DNA from: Thermoplasmatota archaeon
GTDB lineage: Archaea > Thermoplasmatota > E2 > DHVEG-1
DNA length: 24,052 nt
Reading direction: 5' to 3'
NCBI GenBank assembly: GCA_030612095.1
Contig: JAUWOO010000008.1
Span: forward strand, 1 to 24,052
Shown here: in pieces, positions 1 to 8,221 of the stretch
Numbering within the stretch: position 1 is the first letter of the stretch
How the letters are laid out: every line of letters starts with the position of its first letter
Position numbers and translations under genes: made by a program
Notes under the pieces: model-generated
Told to the model about the DNA's origin: nothing
What the model saw: only the letters and a program-made list of their open reading frames with translations
Database searches by the model: none

Positions 1-167
1 ACAAAAAACCAACAAAAGCTAAGATATAAAGAGCAGGACATATGACAAGATCGCCTGCAAGTAACTTATTAACCAGTTTGAATGGAAAAAATGTGTAATT
101 GAACTCTTATATTATATCCCTAATCCCATTCTATGAACAAATAACTGTCAGCAACAATTATGTAAGG

Positions 168-226
168 TAAAAAAAATAAAAAAAAGAACTGGCGGCGTTG
201 TTTGTCATCTAACAAGCAAACCCGCC
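168..226 (-). terminator. Hairpin plus T-run terminator of the actin-like gene
   Basis: On the minus strand an imperfect stem with outer arms GGCGG/CCGCC (191-226), extended by TTG/CAA-rich pairs, is followed by two runs of eight T separated by one A. It begins about 20 bases after the stop codon at 247-249. Oligo-T tracts terminate archaeal transcription; the hairpin is extra. The sequence is directly visible and its role is inferred. Confidence 0.65.
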
Positions 227-246
227 ATTTACCAACTGTAATCTAT

Positions 247-1314
247 TTATTTCTTCTTTCCTGTTGTTGTCTTACCATGTGCTTTCTTCTGCGTTGTTGT
301 CGCTGTTGCCGTCGTTCCTACTTTCTTTCCTTTTCCTGCTTCCTGTGTCCTTGCTGCTATTAAACACCCTCTTGCAACTGAATGCAATGGATCCTTGGCA
401 CGTATCATGTTCGATATGTCAATTTTAAGCTTTGTTTCTCTTAATTTCTTCTCAAACAGATCGAAAAATCCTTTGGGTATCGAACTTCCACCTGCAACCG
501 CAACAGGAAATGATACTTTTGGCGGCGCTATCTCGGAAAGTCTTTTATCTAGATTCTTAATAATATATGTAATCAAGGCATCATAGTATACAGTAATAGC
601 ACCTTTCACGCTACCAAAATCAACATCTTTACTACCCAACTTAGATTCTGCCTCTTTTGTTGCACATACATGCTCTTTTGGTAACCCTGTTGTTTTTGAA
701 ACTTGCTCGTCGATCCAATCTCCGCCTTTACCTATACTGAAAGACATAAGAGGCGTAGCTAAATATGCAAGCGTTACATTTGTGAGTCCCGCACCTACAC
801 TTATCCCTAAGCCAGTAAAGTTATAATCTGCAAGCTCAGAGTAAATCACAGCCAGGCCCTCATCAATCACATGTGTGTCGTATTTCATTTTCTTTGCCAG
901 CGCTTCCATGGTTTTCCTATGATACAATACATTTATATCTAAATCTATTGGATCTGCTGGAGATGAGATGTATAATACTTCTGCCTGACTTTTCGGCGTA
1001 CCCAAGACTCGCTCTACAATTAGCTTCATCATAGGTATTGCATTTTTCTCGTCAGAACATATTATACCACGTTTCATCGGTCTCTTCGCTTCTTTCTCGA
1101 AGATAGTTGCAAACCTAAATGCATCCTCTCCCAATAGAGAAATTCCGTTGTCTTCCTCCACATAAAGAACTTTCGAGGTGTCTAGCATCGTCTTCGTGAG
1201 ATCGCTTGACTCGAGCTCCATAAATGCGTTCCGCTGCTGCATAAAAACTACATCTTCGCCTTCTTTTTCTGCACAAATTATATTCATAGTTCCAATATCA
1301 AGGCCTTTTGCCAT
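247..1314 (-). CDS. Actin/MreB-fold ATPase-like protein
   Basis: A 355-residue protein of the actin/Hsp70 fold, probably a nucleotide-binding cytoskeletal or scaffold protein. Visible motifs are phosphate-1 GLDIGTMNI (4-12), a connect-1-like helix VIDEGLAVIYSE (149-160), phosphate-2 ISVGAGLTNVTLA (171-183) and the adenosine motif VAVAGGSSIPKGF (271-283). In phosphate-2 the usual DxG aspartate is Ser, so hydrolysis may be weak or use another residue. The last 30 residues are a Lys/Thr/Ala tail that looks disordered and could bind nucleic acid or membrane. I chose the ATG at 1314 because GGTGA lies seven bases upstream; the GTG at 1320 overlaps that site. It resembles a family of uncharacterised prokaryotic actin-like proteins with the SxGAG signature; the archaeal shape protein volactin is another possible relative. 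The fold is fairly sure and the cellular role is unknown. Confidence 0.75.
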   Translation of the reverse strand: MAKGLDIGTMNIICAEKEGEDVVFMQQRNAFMELESSDLTKTMLDTSKVLYVEEDNGISLLGEDAFRFATIFEKEAKRPMKRGIICSDEKNAIPMMKLIVERVLGTPKSQAEVLYISSPADPIDLDINVLYHRKTMEALAKKMKYDTHVIDEGLAVIYSELADYNFTGLGISVGAGLTNVTLAYLATPLMSFSIGKGGDWIDEQVSKTTGLPKEHVCATKEAESKLGSKDVDFGSVKGAITVYYDALITYIIKNLDKRLSEIAPPKVSFPVAVAGGSSIPKGFFDLFEKKLRETKLKIDISNMIRAKDPLHSVARGCLIAARTQEAGKGKKVGTTATATTTQKKAHGKTTTGKKK

Positions 1315-1361
1315 TTCCACATCACCATCCTTGTTAATATAATAGAATGTAGCTACATTTT

Positions 1362-1377
1362 CCTTAAAAAGGTTTCG
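1362..1377 (-). promoter_or_regulatory. BRE/TATA promoter of the actin-like gene
   Basis: Read on the minus strand this is CGAAACCTTTTTAAGG, a purine-rich BRE followed by a TATA-like element. It lies about 50 bases before the ATG at 1314, giving a predicted short leader that contains the GGTGA site. Confidence 0.5.
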
Positions 1378-1518
1378 AATGTTTGATCCAACCCATAGCC
1401 TAGTTATATGACCCCTTTACTTCCCATTAAAAGTAGGTAGACACAACACACCATTGACCCTCAGTTACAGATGCGCCAGAACAAAATATTTACTTTAATC
1501 AAATCATTTGATAAATTA

Positions 1519-2376
1519 TCACTTTAATTTCACTAGACCAACAATACCTTTAATTTTTCTTTCGAAATCCTTCGTGATTCCTGCCAATCGATCTTTCTCA
1601 ATTGATGGTTGATTCTCCAGGGCGCTACTCAACTGCATTGAAACCTTATCAATACCTATTGAGCCCCATTTATCCGTTTCGGATGGGTTCCTCGTTATTC
1701 TCAAGATTCTCGCTTCATCTACATCATCTTTGATTCTTACGATATTACCTCGCACTTCAGTGCAAGATGCCCCCAATGTCAAATCCTTTCCATCGGACAT
1801 CGTAAAATCTAGTTTATTGACAGCAGCTTCTACACTTTTCCTTGTTGCTTCTTCTATGTCTCGCTCTATCTCTTCGTCAGTATAGATTTTCACTTCTGCT
1901 TTTTCTTCTTTGCCCACCACAGATTCAAATCTGTTTCCAATCATCTTGAGAGTCACATTTGCAAATGCATTTCCCATTAGTACTAAAAATCCAGCAACGA
2001 AGAGCGAGGATACATAGCCTACGAATGGGTAATACCACTTATGCGGATAAGCATATGCAAAGAGAGAGAGAGCAGATAACGACATAAAAACACTCCCGCC
2101 CACAATACCATACCCGTATTTCGTCTGCCACATCATCAAATTGATGCCCGTCAAAATCAATGTAATACCAACACCCATGAAAACAGCAGTAAGAAGAACT
2201 TCTTCTGGCAAAGATCTATAGTGAATTTTGAAAATCATGATAAATGCCACCCCTATTGCTAGGAGTGCAATACCTGCCATAAAAAACACAGAACCCAGGT
2301 AGTAACTCAATACACCTCGGTGAATTATTCCAGAAGAGCTTGCGTCATCATTAACGATAATTTGATCTTTGTGCAT
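1519..2376 (-). CDS. Four-helix membrane protein with cytoplasmic C-terminal domain
   Basis: A 285-residue integral membrane protein without an assigned function. After a polar N-terminus there are four hydrophobic segments (about 24-50, 59-81, 87-107 and 116-138), then a soluble C-terminal half of about 140 residues rich in Glu, Lys and Asp (IERDIEEATRKSVEAAVNKL may be helical). The even number of helices puts both ends on the same, probably cytoplasmic, side. The architecture recalls uncharacterised four-helix proteins of haloarchaea, but I cannot assign the family from memory. It lies about 200 bases upstream of the actin-like gene on the same strand. The actin-like gene has its own promoter, so co-transcription is possible but not required. 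Confidence 0.7.
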   Translation of the reverse strand: MHKDQIIVNDDASSSGIIHRGVLSYYLGSVFFMAGIALLAIGVAFIMIFKIHYRSLPEEVLLTAVFMGVGITLILTGINLMMWQTKYGYGIVGGSVFMSLSALSLFAYAYPHKWYYPFVGYVSSLFVAGFLVLMGNAFANVTLKMIGNRFESVVGKEEKAEVKIYTDEEIERDIEEATRKSVEAAVNKLDFTMSDGKDLTLGASCTEVRGNIVRIKDDVDEARILRITRNPSETDKWGSIGIDKVSMQLSSALENQPSIEKDRLAGITKDFERKIKGIVGLVKLK

Positions 2377-2406
2377 CTCAGAGCCCGTTATATGAAATAC
2401 CTTTTT

Positions 2407-2416
2407 GATATAAAAA
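2407..2416 (-). promoter_or_regulatory. TATA box of the four-helix membrane protein gene
   Basis: TTTTTATATC on the minus strand, centred about 35 bases before the ATG at 2376, a normal archaeal TATA position for a short leader. The intergenic region is shared with the divergent rps12 promoter. Confidence 0.45.
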
Positions 2417-2494
2417 TGTGGCTGTTGTTTTGTGGCGAATGGACCTTCGAAAAAAACTAATTTACTAGTTTCAACTTTTAGGAGTCCCCCATCT

Positions 2495-2510
2495 AAAAGA
2501 TTTAAATATC
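2495..2510 (+). promoter_or_regulatory. BRE/TATA promoter of the rps12-rps7-fusA cluster
   Basis: AAAAGATTTAAATATC contains a clear TTTAAATA TATA box with a purine-rich upstream element. A start site about 25 bases downstream would leave a short leader carrying AGGTGA (2543-2548), four bases before the rps12 ATG. Confidence 0.65.
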
Positions 2511-2551
2511 AAAAGCTACATACTGGCTTACTCTTATCTAGTAGGTGAAAC

Positions 2552-2983
2552 ATGGGCAAAGGACTGAATGCAGCAAGAAAACTCAAAAAAGATCGTAGAA
2601 AACAGCAGTGGCATGATCGGTATTTCAAAAAGAGGGTATTACGCCTAAAACAAAAGGCAGATCCGCTTGGAGGAACAGCTCAAGCAAGAGGAATTGTCAT
2701 TGAAAAAGTAGGCATAGAGGCGAAACAGCCTAACTCTGCGATTAGAAAATGTGTAAAAGTACAACTTATAAAAAATGGTCGTCAGATTACTGCATTTGCT
2801 CCAGGCAATAATGCCATTAGTTTTATCGATGAACATGACGAAGTAATGATTGAAGGAATTGGCGGTAGAATGGGAAGAAGTTACGGTGATATCCCTGGTG
2901 TTCGATTTAAAGTAATAAAAGTCAACGACGTAGCCCTTGATCAAATGATTAAAGGAAAGATTGAAAAAGCAATGAGACGATAG
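2552..2983 (+). CDS. rps12: Small ribosomal subunit protein uS12
   Basis: A 143-residue protein of the archaeal/eukaryotic uS12 type, which sits at the decoding centre of the 30S subunit and contributes to codon-anticodon proofreading. Family hallmarks are the basic N-terminus (GKGLNAARKLKKDRRKQQW), KQPNSAIRKCVKVQLIKNG and the C-terminal GDIPGVRFKV. The length is normal and no intein is present. The ATG is preceded by AGGTGA. It is the first gene of a tight cluster: rps7 begins two bases after its stop codon, so the two are almost certainly co-transcribed and translationally coupled. Confidence 0.97.
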   Translation: MGKGLNAARKLKKDRRKQQWHDRYFKKRVLRLKQKADPLGGTAQARGIVIEKVGIEAKQPNSAIRKCVKVQLIKNGRQITAFAPGNNAISFIDEHDEVMIEGIGGRMGRSYGDIPGVRFKVIKVNDVALDQMIKGKIEKAMRR

Positions 2984-2985
2984 AT

Positions 2986-3579
2986 ATGACTGGAAAAAGT
3001 AAAGGAAAAGTAGATGCTCATTTTTTCCCAGTTCTGGCGAAATATGATATGAGTAAAGTCAAGGTAGAAGACAGAGGATTAGAAAAATACATAAATCTAG
3101 AAACTGAGAATCTATACCTTGGCGGGGTTTTTTCAAATAAAATGTTTGCCAAAGCCAAGGTTCCCATAGTAGAGCGTTTGATCAACAATATAATGAGAAC
3201 TGATGTTTATACTGGGAAGAAAATTAAGGCATATAAAGTTGTAAAGGCTGCTTTTGAAATTATCGAGAAGAAAACTAAATCCAACCCAATACAAGTGTTC
3301 GTTGACTCTCTTCAAAATGCTGCACCTAAAGAGGAAACTACTCGACTGCGTTTTGGTGGCATATCAGTCCCTAAAGCAGTTGACACAGCCCCGCAGAGAC
3401 GTCTGGATCTTGCTCTTCGAAACATCTGTAAGGGATCAGTTTCCGCTTCCCATAAAAATAAACGAAGTATCGAGTCATGTCTTGCTGATGAGATAATCAA
3501 GGCAAGCAAAAATGATGTAGCTTCTTTTGCAGTAGGCAAGAAAAATGACGTAGAAAGGGTTGCCAAGTCAGCCAGATAA
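2986..3579 (+). CDS. rps7: Small ribosomal subunit protein uS7
   Basis: A 197-residue uS7 protein, a primary binder of the 16S rRNA 3' domain that lines the E-site. Recognisable parts are KVPIVERLINNIMRT (about 58-72), the helix around GKKIKAYKVVKAAFEIIEKKTKSNP, the beta-hairpin segment RLRFGGISVPKAVDTAPQRR and the C-terminal KNKRSIESCLADEI. The longer N-terminus is typical of archaea. No strong separate ribosome binding site is visible, consistent with coupling to rps12, whose stop codon is two bases upstream. A 40-base gap leads to fusA. Confidence 0.97.
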   Translation: MTGKSKGKVDAHFFPVLAKYDMSKVKVEDRGLEKYINLETENLYLGGVFSNKMFAKAKVPIVERLINNIMRTDVYTGKKIKAYKVVKAAFEIIEKKTKSNPIQVFVDSLQNAAPKEETTRLRFGGISVPKAVDTAPQRRLDLALRNICKGSVSASHKNKRSIESCLADEIIKASKNDVASFAVGKKNDVERVAKSAR

Positions 3580-3619
3580 ACAATTTAGATTTATAATATT
3601 ATTATAAGGAGTATTTAGC

Positions 3620-5818
3620 ATGGGACGTAAGGAAGACAATATAGCAAAAGCAAAAGATCTGATGGATAAACTAAGTCGCATTCGTAACATTGGTATAGCT
3701 GCGCATATAGACCATGGGAAAACCACATTTTCTGACAATTTGCTTGCTGGTTGCGGTATGATGAGTGAAGATCTTGCCGGCAAACAGCTTGTGCTAGATT
3801 ACGAAGAACAGGAACAAGACAGAGGTATCACCATTAACACAGCTTCTGCGTCCATGGTGCACAATTTTGAAGGGAAAGATTATCTTATCAATCTTTTAGA
3901 TACTCCAGGTCACGTAGATTTTGGTGGTGACGTAACACGTGCAATGCGTGCCGTTGATGGAGCAATAGTTCTAGTATGTGCTGTAGAAGGAGCTATGCCG
4001 CAGACAGAAACTGTCATTAGGCAGGCAATACGCGAAAAGGTGAAGCCCGTTTTATTTATCAACAAAGTAGACAGGCTAATCAATGAGTTGAAGGTAACAC
4101 CAGAAGAAATGCAGCAGCGTTTCGTCAAAATAATTCAAAAGTACAATCAGCTTCTTAATAACATCGTTCCAGAAGACCTGAAAGACAAATGGAATGTAAA
4201 AGTAGAGGATGGAACAGTCGCATTTGGTTCTGCATATTATAACTGGGCTATCTCTGCATCATATATGAAAAAAACTGGACTTAGTTTTAAGGATATATAT
4301 GAATATTGTCATAAAGATGATCAAAAAACACTTGCAAAGAAAAGTCCAATCCATGAAGTCATACTCGATATGGTTATCGATCATCTCCCATCCCCACAAG
4401 AGGCGCAGAAATATAGAATACCTCATATTTGGAGGGGTGACCAAGAGAGTACGCTTGGTAAAAGCATGATTGAATGTAAAGAAAATGGACCACTTGCACT
4501 CATGGTTACAAAGATTATCTTAGACCCACATGCAGGAGAAATAGCAGTGGGGCGTATGTATAGTGGAAAAATAGAGCGAGGGCAAGAACTCTACGTAGCA
4601 GGAATGCCAAATAAAAACCGAGTACAACAAGTAAATGTCATGGTCGCAATAGACAGAATCCCTGTTGATTTTGTAAGTGCAGGGAATATTGTTGCTGCCA
4701 CTGGAATAAGAGATGCAATTGCAGGTAGTACTGTCACAGATGACCCTGAAGCAGAACCTTTTGAGCGGATTGTTCATGTTTCAGATCCTGTGGTAACTAT
4801 TGCAGTTGAAGCGAAAAACATGAAGGATCTTCCAAAACTTATCGAAGTCCTTAGATCAGTTTCCAAAGCTGATCCAAGCATACAGGTTCAAATCAACCAG
4901 GAAACTGGTGAAAATCTGATGTCGGGAATGGGAGAATTGCATCTTGAGATTACTGAATACAGGATAAGAAACGATTATAAACTTGATATTGTCACTTCAG
5001 AACCCATAGTGGTGTACAGAGAAACGATTGGAAAGGCAAGCCCGCATAAATTCGAAGGAAAATCACCAAATAAACATAACCGTTTTTACATAGAAGTCGA
5101 ACCACTTCCAGACAATATTGTCAAGGCCCTGCACGATAATGTGATACCTGAAAATGTTAAAAAACACAAAAATGAAGTAGCGAAAATTCTACAAGAACTA
5201 GGAATGACAAAAGAACTTGCAAAAGGAGTTTTTGCCATACAAGGGTTAAACATGATGGCCGATACCACCAAAGGTATACAGTACCTATTCGAAACCAGAG
5301 AACTTATCAAAGAAGCGTTTGATGAAGTTATGAAAAGTGGACCAACTGCATCTGAACCATGTCAAGGAGTACTAGTAAGACTTGTAGATGCTAAACTTCA
5401 CGAGGATGCAATACACAGAGGCCCAGCACAGGTTATACCTGCAGCAAGAAATGCTATATACGGTTCCATAACAATCTCTGACCCTGTGATACTTGAGCCT
5501 ATGCAGAAGGTATTCATAAGTACGCCACAAGAACTCATGGGCGACGCATCAAGAGAATTAAACCAGAGAAGAGCAGAAGTAAAGGACATGACAACAGAAG
5601 GGGACAGCGTAAACATTGACTCAAAGGCGCCCGTTGCAGAGATGTTTGGATTTGCTTCTGCAATACGATCTGCCACAGGCGGAAGGGTACTTTGGAATAC
5701 AGAAAACATGGGATTCGAACCTATGCCAAAGCATCTTCAGGATGAAGTAATAAAGCAAATAAGAGAGAGGAAAGGCTTGAAACCAGAGCCATATCCACCT
5801 GAATACTACTTGGATTAA
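3620..5818 (+). CDS. fusA: Translation elongation factor 2 (aEF-2)
   Basis: A 732-residue GTPase that drives translocation of tRNA and mRNA on the ribosome. The G domain shows the P-loop AHIDHGKT (28-35), DRGITI switch I, DTPGHVDF (94-101) and NKVD (148-151). Domains II-V follow at normal length. The diphthamide acceptor is His599 in DAIHRGPAQ, as in other archaeal EF-2, so the protein should be modified by the diphthamide pathway. AAGGAGT lies eight bases before the ATG. It closes the rps12-rps7-fusA cluster. The EF-1A gene that often follows in archaea is not in this window; the next gene is convergent. The T-rich stretch just after the stop codon (about 5820-5836) may terminate transcription. 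Confidence 0.98.
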   Translation: MGRKEDNIAKAKDLMDKLSRIRNIGIAAHIDHGKTTFSDNLLAGCGMMSEDLAGKQLVLDYEEQEQDRGITINTASASMVHNFEGKDYLINLLDTPGHVDFGGDVTRAMRAVDGAIVLVCAVEGAMPQTETVIRQAIREKVKPVLFINKVDRLINELKVTPEEMQQRFVKIIQKYNQLLNNIVPEDLKDKWNVKVEDGTVAFGSAYYNWAISASYMKKTGLSFKDIYEYCHKDDQKTLAKKSPIHEVILDMVIDHLPSPQEAQKYRIPHIWRGDQESTLGKSMIECKENGPLALMVTKIILDPHAGEIAVGRMYSGKIERGQELYVAGMPNKNRVQQVNVMVAIDRIPVDFVSAGNIVAATGIRDAIAGSTVTDDPEAEPFERIVHVSDPVVTIAVEAKNMKDLPKLIEVLRSVSKADPSIQVQINQETGENLMSGMGELHLEITEYRIRNDYKLDIVTSEPIVVYRETIGKASPHKFEGKSPNKHNRFYIEVEPLPDNIVKALHDNVIPENVKKHKNEVAKILQELGMTKELAKGVFAIQGLNMMADTTKGIQYLFETRELIKEAFDEVMKSGPTASEPCQGVLVRLVDAKLHEDAIHRGPAQVIPAARNAIYGSITISDPVILEPMQKVFISTPQELMGDASRELNQRRAEVKDMTTEGDSVNIDSKAPVAEMFGFASAIRSATGGRVLWNTENMGFEPMPKHLQDEVIKQIRERKGLKPEPYPPEYYLD

Positions 5819-5921
5819 ACTCTTCCCTTTATTTTACTAATAAATCATGTGAAAATATTCGCTTTAGTCATTTGGTCGTCTAGGACAATAATTTTTACTT
5901 GAAGATATACATTAACTCCTA

Positions 5922-6326
5922 TTACGAAGGGGAGGTTTTCTGACCAACACATTTCTCCAAAACTTTTTCAATTCTTTTCTCTAAATCAGCCAAATCAAAT
6001 GGTTTCTCGATATAATCCTCACCAAACCATCCGCCAACTTCTTTTGAATCTTCATCTGCTGCTCCTGTGAGAAAGATTATTGGAATATCATTATACGGCG
6101 AATCTTTCTTTTTTAATCGGTCATGGACTGTCCACCCGCTCATCCCTGGCATCATAAGGTCCAACAGTATAAGGTCTGGAATCTGCCCTTGTTGCAATAG
6201 TTCAAAACATTGTTCCCCATTGCTGGCACCTATGACTTCATACTCGCCGTTCTCTGAAAACTCTAAAGCCGTTTTGATTGTAAATACTTGATCTGCCTCA
6301 TCATCTACTACCATAATTCTTTTCAT
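5922..6326 (-). CDS. Stand-alone receiver (response regulator)
   Basis: A 134-residue CheY-like receiver with no output domain. It has the acidic pair D8/D9 (VVDDE), the phosphoacceptor D56 (LILLDLMMPGMSG), T87 (FLTGA) and K108 (EKPFD), all in place. I prefer the ATG at 6326 because GAGGTGA ends eight bases upstream; the GTG at 6338 lies inside that site. It follows the histidine kinase by about 40 bases on the same strand and is its likely partner. Archaeal two-component systems commonly end in receivers without DNA-binding domains, so the output is probably protein-protein contact or a phosphorelay to another regulator. It is convergent with fusA. Confidence 0.93.
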   Translation of the reverse strand: MKRIMVVDDEADQVFTIKTALEFSENGEYEVIGASNGEQCFELLQQGQIPDLILLDLMMPGMSGWTVHDRLKKKDSPYNDIPIIFLTGAADEDSKEVGGWFGEDYIEKPFDLADLEKRIEKVLEKCVGQKTSPS

Positions 6327-6368
6327 ATCTGCTTTCACCTCACTTTCAATATCTTTTATCCCTTTAAT

Positions 6369-8177
6369 TTATGTTTTAGATGACGTAGGGATAGTAAAAA
6401 ACATGGTGGTGCCTTTTCCTTCTCCCTGACTCTCAGCCCATATCTTTCCACCGTGCTTTTCAACTATATGTTTGCAAATGGAAAGTCCAAGACCATGACT
6501 ATCCATTATATGTTTGACATCATCATTCTTATAAAACTTATCAAAAATATGGCCAAGTTGTTCCTCAGTTAAACCGATGCCCGTATCTTTCACAGAGACT
6601 TTTACGAAATCATTCTCTTCTAACGCATCAACTGTTACTGTCCCGCCATTTTCCTGTGAATATTTAACCGCATTTGTAAAAAGATTATCAAAGACTTCAT
6701 CAAGTAATAGTTTATCAGCATTAACCATAATCTTTTCATCAATCTTGTTTTCAACAGCGATATTGGTCTCCGTGAAAAGAATCTGCCTGCTTTCAATAAG
6801 ATTGCTGACGTTTTCATTAAGACAAATATTGCTGAAATCAATTTTCATTCCAAGTTCACTTTGCTTTGCAAATTCAAGAGTCTTAAAAAGCATCTCTTTC
6901 AAAGATTTGACATTACGGATAGAGACCTGCAACATTTCTTTAAGTTTAGGGTCTTCAACTTTTCCCTCAACTATAGGAAGTAAGATGAAGAGTGGCCCCA
7001 ACGGGTTTTTTAAATCATGACCAATCATGTGAATAATCTCATCTTTCTGTTTCAAAAGTTTGGTCACTTCAGCAGTTCTTTCTTGGACTTTGCTTTCAAG
7101 TTCTTTATTAAGGACATTTAGATCATCTGCCATTTTGTTGAAAGATGAAGCTAAATACTCTATTTCATCTCCTGATTTTATATCAACATGATGCTCTAAA
7201 TTGCCTGTTGCTACCTTTTTCATTCCATCTTCTAATTTATGAATTGGCTTGATGATATTACGTGAAAAAATGAGTAAGACGCATAAAACAATCCCAACAA
7301 TAATCAGAGTTGTAACGATTATCTGTTGCTGTTGAAAAGAATAAACACTTGCAAACACCTCATCTGATTGTTGAGCTACAATAACACCCCAACAGCCGTT
7401 ATTATCATATATTGTATCGGCTAGAATCGGCATATAACTGCAAATCATTTCACTCCTAAATTCATCCGTATAGCTTGCTGTCCCAGTAATGTTCTGTAAT
7501 ACATTATTCACTGCATGATCCTGTGTTAATTTTGTAAAAATATGATTCTTGTCAGGGTGAGCAATTATCTTTCCCTCATTATTTATCAGATAAACAAATC
7601 CAGTCTCCCCAATACTAATACTGTCTGTTATTTCCCATATCTCAGTCATATCAATTTGACCAGCTACAACCCCTATGATCTCATCATTCTTATTTGATAT
7701 AGGTGATAAAAATATTTGTACTACTTTCCATGGATTTAAAATAATATGAGCATCAGAAACAACAACACTTCCATTTAATGAACGTTTATACCATTCATTG
7801 GTACTCCATTCACCTCGGTAATTATACGTAGCCGATGTAATAACTCTTCCCGTGGTATCTAATAATGTAATGTCATCATAAATCTCATAATACCTATGAG
7901 TCAAATCCAATTGTTCATGTTTTTCAGATGTAGTCTCATTCTCTGATCGAAGAATTGGATTATTTGCCAGAATAACAATATTATCTCTACCATCGTTTAC
8001 CAACCGCTCTATTTCATTACCTATTTCAAGTCCCATATTTTCAAAAGTGGATGTTGTGGTATCCAATAGAGAATCTTTCATTTGAACTGATAAATAGAAA
8101 TTTATTGTAACCAATGGAACTAATATACCAATGACTAGGATAAGTGTAATTTTTGTTCTAAGTTTTAACCTTAACAT
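6369..8177 (-). CDS. dCache-HAMP sensor histidine kinase
   Basis: A 602-residue membrane kinase. TM1 is at about 9-31 and TM2 at about 284-305. The extracellular part between them looks like a double Cache sensor; GETGFVYLINNEGKIIAHPD (190-209) is typical of its membrane-distal or proximal repeat. HAMP covers about 306-358 and a short coiled coil 352-378. The HisKA H-box IGHDLKNPLG contains His387. The ATPase domain has the N-box around N502, G1 DTGIGL (531-536), F-box FDKFYK (545-550) and G2 HGLGLSICK (561-569). All catalytic boxes are intact. The gene lies 44 bases downstream of a PotD-like lipoprotein gene and just upstream of the receiver gene. This suggests an operon in which the lipoprotein supplies the signal. 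No strong ribosome binding site is visible at this start. Confidence 0.95.
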   Translation of the reverse strand: MLRLKLRTKITLILVIGILVPLVTINFYLSVQMKDSLLDTTTSTFENMGLEIGNEIERLVNDGRDNIVILANNPILRSENETTSEKHEQLDLTHRYYEIYDDITLLDTTGRVITSATYNYRGEWSTNEWYKRSLNGSVVVSDAHIILNPWKVVQIFLSPISNKNDEIIGVVAGQIDMTEIWEITDSISIGETGFVYLINNEGKIIAHPDKNHIFTKLTQDHAVNNVLQNITGTASYTDEFRSEMICSYMPILADTIYDNNGCWGVIVAQQSDEVFASVYSFQQQQIIVTTLIIVGIVLCVLLIFSRNIIKPIHKLEDGMKKVATGNLEHHVDIKSGDEIEYLASSFNKMADDLNVLNKELESKVQERTAEVTKLLKQKDEIIHMIGHDLKNPLGPLFILLPIVEGKVEDPKLKEMLQVSIRNVKSLKEMLFKTLEFAKQSELGMKIDFSNICLNENVSNLIESRQILFTETNIAVENKIDEKIMVNADKLLLDEVFDNLFTNAVKYSQENGGTVTVDALEENDFVKVSVKDTGIGLTEEQLGHIFDKFYKNDDVKHIMDSHGLGLSICKHIVEKHGGKIWAESQGEGKGTTMFFTIPTSSKT

Positions 8178-8221
8178 ATAAACATCTTATTTTTTTGTTT
8201 TAATACTGGCAGATAAATGTT

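Noticed and set aside
5680..5720. Apparent loss of the diphthamide histidine in EF-2 at LWNTENMGFE
   Set aside because: That segment is not the modified loop. The diphthamide position is His599 in DAIHRGPAQ, which is present.
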